From Varanus komodoensis (lineage: Eukaryota; Chordata; Lepidosauria; Squamata; Varanidae), in the NCBI RefSeq assembly GCF_004798865.1, contig NW_025336481.1:20727407-20791406 (forward strand): DNA of 64,000 nt, in the 5' to 3' direction. Made by a program: the position numbers and the translations under genes. The notes under the pieces are model-generated. The model made no database searches. It was not told the DNA's origin and saw only the letters and a list, made by a program, of their open reading frames with translations. Within the stretch, counting starts at the first letter, position 1. Every line of letters starts with the position of its first letter. Positions 46,771 through 64,000 of this stretch are shown here, piece after piece.

Positions 46771-49033
46771 TATAAACTTATCACCTATCCTATTTATATG
46801 GAGAGAGATGAGGTACACCAACCAACAGATTTTGAGATGTGAATTTAGACTGTGGAAAAAGTGGGCCCAGAAAGAGACTAGATTAACATGAATTGTGTTA
46901 TTGGTAGCTTCTAGGGATCACACGCAAATGGATGTAAAATAACTGTAATAGTTCTACTGCATACATATGTTTTAGTGTCAGATCTCAAAAATGTCTGTCT
47001 CTAGCAGCAAAAGTAACAGATAATCTGTTGCAGCACCTCAAAAACATGTTTTTATTATGGTATTAACATCACAGTAATAATGCCCATGCAGTAATAAATG
47101 TGTTAGTATTTAAAGGCTTATTTCTCACCCTCAAACTAAAGAGTCATCAAACAATTCAGTGCTAAACTTTTGACAACCCACTGCTCTGAATTTTCTTAAT
47201 CTGGTTGGGTTCTTGTTGGTTTACCTATCTTAGATGAGTGAGGAAGGTCACCAACACGTCTTTACGGCTTTGGCTGGGAAGTTTCCTGCTACCTGAAAGG
47301 TATTGGTTCCTTGCAGCCCGGTCAGTGATCTCAGCCAGAAACTAAACACTGTGTTCAGTTAAAGGGCTTCCCACTGAATGAAGCTATTTCCACACATGCA
47401 AATTAGATAGGCATGTACCTAGGTAAGGATTTTGAGCAGTTACAAGTCATTGCATACCATTTCACTCACCTCTCTAATGCTTACATAAACAGCATTCTTC
47501 ACGTCAACATGATCAAACTGAGAAACTATTTCTTACCACTGAAACTGGGAGTGGGGGACGGATGGACAGACGGTATTTTTAGCAGAAATAAATGTACATA
47601 CCTTTGGTAGGTGAGGCCACTGCTAAGAATGTGGGTGTAACAATTATGGCTTTCTAGTGGTTGGTTTTGAAAGCTCCATGTCAGGTCAGCTGGGGAAGAG
47701 GGCACAAGTTTAAAGATAAAACTAAGAGGAGGAAAGAGGAAAATCTCAACTCTGTCCACTGATTTATATGTTCTGGGCAACCTTCAGATGCATCTCTTCC
47801 AGGCGACTACTGATTAATAGTTCTGCACAGGCTAAAGCACAGTGCTCTTGCAGCTACAGTGTTCTGATAGACAGCAACTTCCCTGAATGGGTGATATCCA
47901 GTGAGCATACCCCTTCCGCCAAGAGAACTGCTTATTTTCCCAAAGGACACATTAACAGCAATTCCCAAGGCCTTGGGCTCAGTGTCATTTGCTCATTAAG
48001 ACTAGCCATGTGGGAGTAGTTTTGATGTGGTGCATACAAACTACTTCTTGAAAAATGAAGTTGTATTTTCAGGTTTTCTCTCCATACATCCTAGAGATCT
48101 ATGAGTAGAAATGGAAAGGTCACAAATATGTCCTTTAACTACCAAATAATAACTAGGCATTTACTGCAGATATGTGAATTATTATTTGGAGTAAGAATGG
48201 GTGCAAGGCACCCCCTCTGGGGAATACTAGCTGTTGACCCTTTGCTTAGAGTTTAGAGTTTATACATAGTTCAAGTATTGAAACAGGTGTATGCATCACT
48301 ACTTGCCATGCAGACAGATTCTATACCAACTTATTTTTCCCCTACTGAGTAGGAGACCACTCATATGCTAGAATTATGAGTTGGACAGAGGCTAAGCCAG
48401 TGATACACAGGTCCCACTTATTTCATTGGGACCCAGGTGAAATTAACTTAGTCTGGATCAGGGATAGGTAATCTTTTTGGCTTGCAAACACATCCAGTAA
48501 TCCAAGGAACTGTCCTGGACTCCACCACAAAATGTCTACCATGGGAGGCATGGCAAAAGTCTAGTAACTTGCCCAAAAATTAAATGCAAGACATAGGCGA
48601 GGTCTCAGCTGCAACACACTAAACCAATCCTTTGAGTCCAGCTTTCCACACCAACAGAAACATATTACAGAGTATTCCCAACTGCGTTAAATTTACAAAA
48701 CGGAAAAGAAAGGACACCTTGGTGAACACCCTGAAAAATATTCAGGGGCACAATAGTGCCCATGGGCACCATGTTGCCTTCTTGGCCTGGACTTAAGGCT
48801 GCGTGTATGAATGCTTGCACCACTCCTCCGTGGGACTATTGCCTCATGTTGTAGTACAGTGCTCAAGTGACAGGATACACAGAATTGATTGAGCAGATGG
48901 CTGGTTTTGTTGCTCTGAAGATTCATGCTCAGGGGCAACAGTAGATCTTCTTAAACAGAATACAGTCTAGGATTCAGAGAGGGTTAAAAATGCTGCATGG
49001 CACAGGCACTGGGATCACCAAAAATGGCACATT
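46771..49033. other. Intergenic DNA, no recognised gene or element
   Basis: AT-rich with short, unsupported frames only. Confidence 0.45.
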
Positions 49034-49540
49034 TTGCCCTGGTGCCTGTGGAGGTCCACTTCTCCCTCTAAGGGTGAAGAAGATGTAGCCCACTGGGAAA
49101 CCACACAGGCGTGCACACTCAGGTCCTTATTATATATAAACCTTCCGCCCGTCATGACAGCAGTGCACTGCATTAGCAACAGAGATAAAAGCAGGTCTCT
49201 AAAGGCTGGAAGTGTTGGAGTATGTGATGGAGAGGGATCAAAGATACACAGTAAGTACCAGGTAAGAGAGAGCTTTACTGCTTACAGCTATGTTCTAAAC
49301 AGGGAGCCTTCAGAACAGAAACACTTTCAGTCCCTAGATAATCATTCAGTTATCTGCTTGGGTGTTATGTTTGAGTGGAACCATCTTTTAACACCCATCT
49401 ACTGTGAGCAAGCTACAAGCACAGCAGTCCCTCGGGAAAGAAACAAAGCAGAAGAAACCCTCAAAGTTCTCTCTCATTCCACCAGCCTCAGCATCACCAA
49501 CAGGGGGGAACTCAGCAACAGACAATCCATTAAAGCTTGA
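49034..49540 (+). other. Unexplained 168-codon open frame
   Basis: This is the longest plus-strand frame between the two genes. The product would have no signal peptide, membrane segment or motif that I recognise. It lies about 320 bases beyond the candidate DDX47 polyadenylation signal, on the opposite strand. Composition is ordinary, with no promoter, splice or Kozak support. It is most likely a chance frame or an unnamed repeat remnant. Confidence 0.2.
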
Positions 49541-49859
49541 CTGAATAAACACTGCCTCCTTCTGTCTTTCAGGTAGAATTGCCTCAAGGTTAAGGTAATG
49601 AGGAAGGGAAAAAAACCGCCCTATGCAAACACAAGCTTACTGTCAGCATTCCCCTCCTTTTGGAGGTCTACGTCTGCATGCAAAGCTGGCCTTGCAAGCC
49701 CACCAGACTGCATAGCACATAAGAGATTCACAACTGACCAATGCCTAACAGATAGTCAAATGTAAGGTGTATTGAGAAAGGAAGCCTACATGCCAGTAGA
49801 ACAATGGTAAAGTGGCAGAACAACGACAGAATGGTTTCACTTGGATTTAAAGAGAACTT

Positions 49860-49865
49860 TTTATT
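49860..49865 (-). promoter_or_regulatory. Candidate polyadenylation signal of DDX47
   Basis: AATAAA on the minus strand about 505 nt past the DDX47 stop; it is the first such hexamer I found downstream. This implies a 3' UTR of about 0.5 kb. Confidence 0.5.
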
Positions 49866-50369
49866 ATTATTCTCTCTTCCCCTATCAGGTCCCACCATAA
49901 AAGGCAATTACAGAATTCCATCTTCTCCTGGTACATCTGGAAACAGTACAAAGTTGTTGTGTCTTTGAGTAGGGGGTTGACCAATTTTCTTAAAATGGTT
50001 ATAGGATGCAGAAGTCACTCTCCGTAACCAAGCAGCCGCAGGTTGAAAAGGTTCTGTCATAATTCCACTGTCTATAACAAGTTTACAGAATCTCCTGCTA
50101 CCTTCCAGTGAACAGAACACTCGTGGGCTGAAGAAGTTAAGAGCATCTACAAAGTTAGGACACATTGTCCAGGTCTGCAGGAGAATTGTTTCTGGATTAC
50201 GTGTGAGCAACTGGAATGCCCAATTTGCAAAGAAGCTAGTAGAGCAGAAAATGTCTTGCTTTCTGGTTAGCACTGGATGATCAGTCTAATATTGGGGTTG
50301 GACTGATGACACCCAGAAGGCCCACTCCCCAGATGCATGGAACAAAGAAAGTCTGGTGACAGGCACTTC

Positions 50370-59935
<9,566 letters not shown>

Positions 59936-59943
59936 CTTCACGC

Positions 59944-59958
59944 TCACCTTTGACCCAT
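59944..59958 (-). promoter_or_regulatory. Upstream mini-ORF (MGQR) in the DDX47 leader
   Basis: The minus-strand ATG at 59958 has a strong context (GCAGCCATGG) and encodes four residues before TGA. It ends 8 nt before the DDX47 start codon. If transcription begins upstream of it, ribosomes would meet it first. The same bases contain a textbook splice donor (CAAAG|GTGAGC). Confidence 0.5.
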
Positions 59959-59969
59959 GGCTGCCGCAA

Positions 59970-59989
59970 GGCACCTTGGGAGTCGTAGT
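59970..59989 (-). promoter_or_regulatory. ZNF143/THAP11-like site
   Basis: The minus strand reads ACTACGACTCCCAAGGTGCC, close to the known ACTACAA(C/T)TCCCAGxxTGC element of housekeeping promoters. It lies 35-54 nt upstream of the DDX47 ATG. Confidence 0.5.
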
Positions 59990-60443
59990 CCAAGCATATC
60001 CGCGTCCTAAGACGGAGAGAGAAGCCGAGCAGGATGATCCACAGCTAAAACGTTCAGACGCAGTAGGCTTCCCGTGTGCATTTTTGTTGCGTTTTGAGTG
60101 GTGTTTTTATTTGCTTCCCGGGGCAGAAGTGGAAAAGAAAATCATAGGGAAAATCTAGATTTTCCCGAAATGTGATCAGGTGTCCCCGTAAAAGCAAAAA
60201 CCCAACAGCAAAGACCGGGAAGGGTTCTGCTGAGCAAGAAAAGTGGACTGGCCCTTGTGGGAATCGAGGATGTATTTTGGTAGGAGGGATCGTTAGCTGC
60301 AAATCCGGAGCGGCACCGGTTAGCCTCGCCAATTCTAGGGAGCGACGTTGCAGTGTTGTCCCCTCAGCCTGCAGGGAGGACACAGCGTGCAGAGGATTGA
60401 CACTGCTAAGGGATCTTTTTTTTAAAGTTTACTTCATTTGTAA

Positions 60444-60528
60444 CCCCACCCCACCCCACACCCCACCCCACACACACACACACGCACGCACACACGCACA
60501 CACACGCACGCACACACGCGCGCGTACA
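60444..60528. repeat. Compound CCCCA / CA / CACG repeat
   Basis: CCCCAC units grade into (CA)n with interspersed CG and a terminal CGCGCGCG run. It separates the two CpG-rich blocks of the DDX47 promoter region. The alternating purine-pyrimidine tract could adopt Z-DNA. Confidence 0.92.
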
Positions 60529-60815
60529 GAGTGAGACCTGGGCGAGGAACAGCTTGCACGCCTCGCCCGCTCGCTCGCTCTCCGCATGTCACGTTGGTGG
60601 AAGCTTCTCGCGGCTACGCTAAAATCCTGAATGTCTCCAGTAATTTCTCTGGGCAGTCCTCAATTCTGCCCCTGGACACAGTTAAAAATGGAAGCGAACC
60701 CAAACTTCTCTTTGTAATAAACAGATATGTTACTCTTACTGTCTTATCTCTGAAGTCCGAAAATTTTCCCCAGTCTCTTCTCACTTGCTTACAGTAATAG
60801 TAGGTCAAAGCGTGC

Positions 60816-60834
60816 GGACTGCTGGGACTTGTAG
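60816..60834 (-). promoter_or_regulatory. Second ZNF143/THAP11-like site
   Basis: The minus strand reads ACTACAAGTCCCAGCAGTC, about 880 nt upstream of the DDX47 ATG. It is a good match in its first 14 bases. It may be functional or a by-product of the repeats whose arms share this core. Confidence 0.42.
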
Positions 60835-60893
60835 TATATTGCTGTAGTACATGGGTAGTGAACGAAGCAAAGAAGTTAGCATACTTTTCAACT

Positions 60894-60990
60894 GGGTGCC
60901 CTCCAGATTTGTTGGGCTATAACTATCCTCATAGTAAACCAGCATGATTAGTGGTGGAATGGTGCTGTAGGCAAACACTTTGGGTAGGCA
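60894..60990. repeat. Fold-back repeat, GGTGCCCTCCAGATTTG type
   Basis: The start 'gggtgccctccagatttgtt' matches 19,068 and the end 'gggtaggcaccagattctgg' forms the inverted partner. The middle 'aaaccagcatgattagtggt' is the loop region of the family. It is located just upstream of the DDX47 promoter. Confidence 0.6.
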
Positions 60991-61499
60991 CCAGATTCTG
61001 GAAGGCCAGATTAGGGAGGAAGAGTGAAGGGGAAAAATACACAGAAAATTGCTTTCTGGACACAGAAGGTATCTAAATGTTGGTGTCCATCAGAGGATTA
61101 AAAAAAAATCTAAAATCAGCTGGAGTCTCAAAATATGACAGCGTTTTCTGTTAAACCTTTCCATGGCTTGGATTTTCTGGATTTTCTGGGGAAGTGAAAG
61201 AAAATTATGGAGTGGTATTGGAGAGATTTATTTTTTCCCCAAGTGTAGGACTTTTCTGGAACACTATACTGTGCTGTGATCATATCGGTCAAACCTCTTG
61301 GTCACTAACAGCAAGATTCTAAGTGTTTATTACTTGGAACTATTAAATCCTTCTGAATATAACAGGATTTACTTCAGAGTGAGAGTAAAGGGCAGTTCTT
61401 CGCTGGCTGGACAATGCTAGCAAGGATTATGGCCTTTGTACAACCTTTTTCCCATCTAAAGATGCATAAGAATACACCTCAAGAGACCTAGTGATCCAT

Positions 61500-61580
61500 G
61501 GTGTAATCCCAAGTATGTTTGTATTCAGAAGTAGGCCCATGGATTTTCATAAGACCTACTCCCATGGATGCAAGTATTAT
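61500..61580. repeat. Palindromic CCCATGG/GACCTACTCCCATGG repeat
   Basis: 'gtaggcccatggattttcat' and 'agacctactcccatggatg' are inverted relative to each other. Flanking 'gtaatcccaagtatg' fits the family of 41.9 kb. Confidence 0.52.
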
Positions 61581-61599
61581 GATATAAGACAGATCACCC

Positions 61600-62220
61600 A
61601 TAGCTGAAGCTCTCAGAAGAGATGGCCATCTTAAGCTGGTGCCAAAAAGAATGGGTGCCAGCTGGGTTACAGTAGGGAAATTATTCCATAGGGGGACACA
61701 GAGAAAGCCCTCCCCCTAGTGGCAACCTTCCACACTTCCCTCAGAGTTGACACTTGGAAGAAAGCCCCACAGGCTGAGTGTCATGTGGGAGTACATCACA
61801 GCTGGGAGAGAAGCTTTGACAGGCACTGTGGTCCAAGATGTGTAGGGCTTTATAGGTTAAAACCAGCACTTTGCATTGGGCCTGGAAGCATACAGGCAGC
61901 CTATGCAAGCAGGCCAGAACCAGCCTCAGGTGTTCTAACCAGTTATTCTGCAGCAGCTACAGCTTCTGAACCATCTTCAGGGGCAGCCCCACATGGAGTG
62001 CATTGCAGTAATGTAATTTAGAGATTACCAGAGTGTGGGTTACTGAAGCCAGGTTATCCCGTCCAGGTAGGAGAGCAGCTGGGCCACCAACCAAAGCTGG
62101 TGGAAGGCACTCCGCCTTTCCCCAAGGGTGCAACACTCTCCTGTCTTACCACAAGCCACCAGGTTCTGGCAATGCAGCCCTCAAAACCTGTAGATCATTG
62201 TTCAGGGACGGGGTGGGAGC
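61600..62220 (-). mobile_element. L2-clade LINE fragment, end of ORF2 and 3' region, minus
   Basis: The reverse complement contains the equivalent of the LDYCNALY...GLPLK region: 'attacattactgcaatgcac' followed by 'tccatgtggggctgcccctg'. On the plus strand 'gggctttataggttaaaacc' and 'agcactttgcattgggcctg' are hallmark stretches of this LINE in squamates. Part of it aligns with 1.5-1.7 kb. Confidence 0.68.
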
Positions 62221-64000
62221 ATAGGGCCCTGGTTACAAATCACCACTCAATCCATACTCTCGTGCTGCCACAGGATACCAGATTCTACTGCTTGAGTGGG
62301 TGAGGAAGCTTTCCCTTTGCACAGAAAAAGCACCCTGTACATGATCAGAGGCACACAATGCAAATGCTATGAACAGCCAGCCCTCATACAGAGAGCTTTA
62401 AATGAAAAGGAGGAGGAGGCAAAAGGCCCCAGGAAAGAACCGAGGCAAGGGGATCAAGGAGTCTTAACTTTTACAAAGTCATCTTACTCCCTACTCTGAT
62501 GTTCTACATACAGTAAATGGCTCTTTGCAAGTCTAGTAAAGGGAAAGTGGTTGAAAGACAGAGTACAAGCCTCTACAATAAATAAAATTGGAGGCAGTTC
62601 CTATTTGGATGTGGGCTGTTTGCTTCAGCTAAAATTAATGACTCAGACTCATTTTCAGAAGGCATGGTAGGATTCTGAGTGGGTTGACTTTACAATTCTG
62701 CTGAAAAAGGGAACTCCTGAGCAAACCCCTGGCTGGCTTAATGACTTTCCTCCATTTATTGGGAGGGTGGTGCTGGCTAAGTGCGTGAGCACTGTGGAAA
62801 TGACGATGAACTTGAGCCATCAGTTACTGGAGTTCAATGGTGTTGCATCCTGTCTTCATATAACAGTAGGAAATGTGGCAGGATATCTAAATAAACTTTT
62901 GTGTGTGTGACCGGTAAAGTTAGAGAGCCAGACATCACAATCTCAGCTTCTGAGAGCCATAACATAACGGCAGGAGCTTGTTTCTCTGCTTTTCTGCATC
63001 CCCCCAGCTATTTGCTATGCTGTCTAGATCACAACATTCAACATTAAGAAACTGTTTGTCAGCACGCTGATTAGATCTGCATTATTATTTGCTATGCAAC
63101 ATTATTGCTCCTAGCGAAGGAACCATACTTCCCAGTTACAGCCACCTGGAAGCCTTACTGTCATTCTTCGCTCTTTGCCTTCTTCATGCATGCTTCTCAT
63201 TCCATTTGTCCAGAGGTGCACAGCTTGTGGGCTTCCAGATGTTGGACTGCAACTCCCATTGACTGTGTTGGCTGTATTTCAAATAGCAGCCCAAATAACT
63301 GGAAGGGCACAGGTTGTCCAACCCTTTCTGTGGCCTTTTTGGGCGCTTCTGTTCATCCCAGATGGTGAGAAAGAGTTGCACCACTGGGGAAAGACAGCTC
63401 AAGCTCAGGCCAGGCACCCACTCAATCAGCAACTGCCACCTCCACCTATTTCCTAATGACCACCAGGCAGTAGAACATGTTAGCTTGGACATGAGCCCAT
63501 GTAGACTCACTAACAAGGGCAACAATTCTGCTGGGTTTAGATGTGATATATGGAGACTTTACATCAGTCCTGGCAATTGACTGAGGTGGTGATGAGGTAT
63601 CAAAAACTCCTTGCATTTTCCTCTATTGTTAAGAACAGGAATGGCTGTACTAAATGCAGTGGCCAGCTACATCATCCTGCAGCTGTATATATGTTGACAA
63701 AAAAGTCAGTGTGTGTTCAGTGAAGAGAATCACAAGTGTGTCTACGATCAGAATCACAGGTAGCAATCCCGTGCCTGCATACCTGAGAGCAGACCTTTTT
63801 GAATTCCTTGGTCTTAGAGCTATATCAGGGATTACACTGTGTGGATCACTTTCTTAGGATATATGTGTAGAAAGGAAAAAGTCCAAGAACATGAGTCATT
63901 TCCCATTTTCCTTTGCTTTCCCATATATTCACCAGTTACACAAATTCCCTCTTCACATTATCTTTGTACCTTTGGTTTAGGTCCCAGAAAGTTCTCATTA
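62221..64000. other. Intergenic DNA; fold-back repeat at 63,225-63,335
   Basis: 'cttccagatgttggactgca' with 'actcccatt' and, inverted, 'aactggaagggcacaggttg' marks a member of the fold-back family. No APOLD1 coding sequence or other exon was recognised up to the window end. Confidence 0.45.

Noticed and set aside
49034-49540. Possible solo LTR suggested by AGTAAAGCTCTCTCTTAC on the minus strand
   Set aside because: No paired ends, no target duplication and no second copy seen; not supportable.
60172-60534. 120-codon plus frame in the CpG-rich region
   Set aside because: Its end is translated CA/CG repeat (PTPPHTHTHARTH-type low complexity).
60600-64000. APOLD1 coding exon expected upstream of DDX47
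   Set aside because: No frame with recognisable APOLD1 features; the sequence is L2 and fold-back repeats, so the gene must lie outside or be elsewhere.

Overview
The window looks like nuclear DNA of a squamate reptile, most likely a lizard. It has two intron-containing vertebrate genes in conserved order. The spaces between them hold CR1- and L2-clade LINEs, tRNA-derived SINEs, short fold-back repeats and microsatellites in a mix typical of squamates. The species cannot be named from this sequence alone.

Layout: 1-10.8 kb is repeat-rich DNA: an L2 LINE with endonuclease and reverse-transcriptase remnants at 1.7-3.5 kb, and a CR1 LINE nested in an L2 tail at 6.5-7.8 kb. 10.8-15.8 kb holds GPRC5A on the minus strand. 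Its three coding exons could be joined into a 355-residue retinoic-acid-induced orphan class C receptor. 15.8-49.8 kb is a region of about 34 kb with no recognised coding exon. It contains degraded CR1 and L2 copies, SINEs, a relic PIF/Harbinger transposase, and probably the unseen 5' non-coding exon of GPRC5A. 49.8-60.6 kb holds DDX47, also on the minus strand; all twelve coding exons were resolved into a 445-residue DEAD-box RNA helicase. Its 5' end sits in a CpG-rich promoter with an upstream mini-ORF and ZNF143/THAP11-like motifs. 60.6-64 kb is again repeat-derived DNA, and APOLD1, the next gene expected upstream, is not seen.

DDX47 upstream of GPRC5A on the same strand matches the order on human 12p13, so this is an ordinary syntenic vertebrate block. 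The two genes are not functionally coupled: DDX47 is a nucleolar pre-rRNA-processing helicase and GPRC5A a plasma-membrane receptor.

I found no tRNA, rRNA or CRISPR feature, no LTR or retroviral element I could support, and no clear sign of a new biological system. The most interesting points are the GPRC5A/GPRC5D mosaic look of the receptor, its two tiny C-terminal exons, the DDX47 leader architecture, and fold-back repeats whose arms resemble the promoter motif of DDX47.
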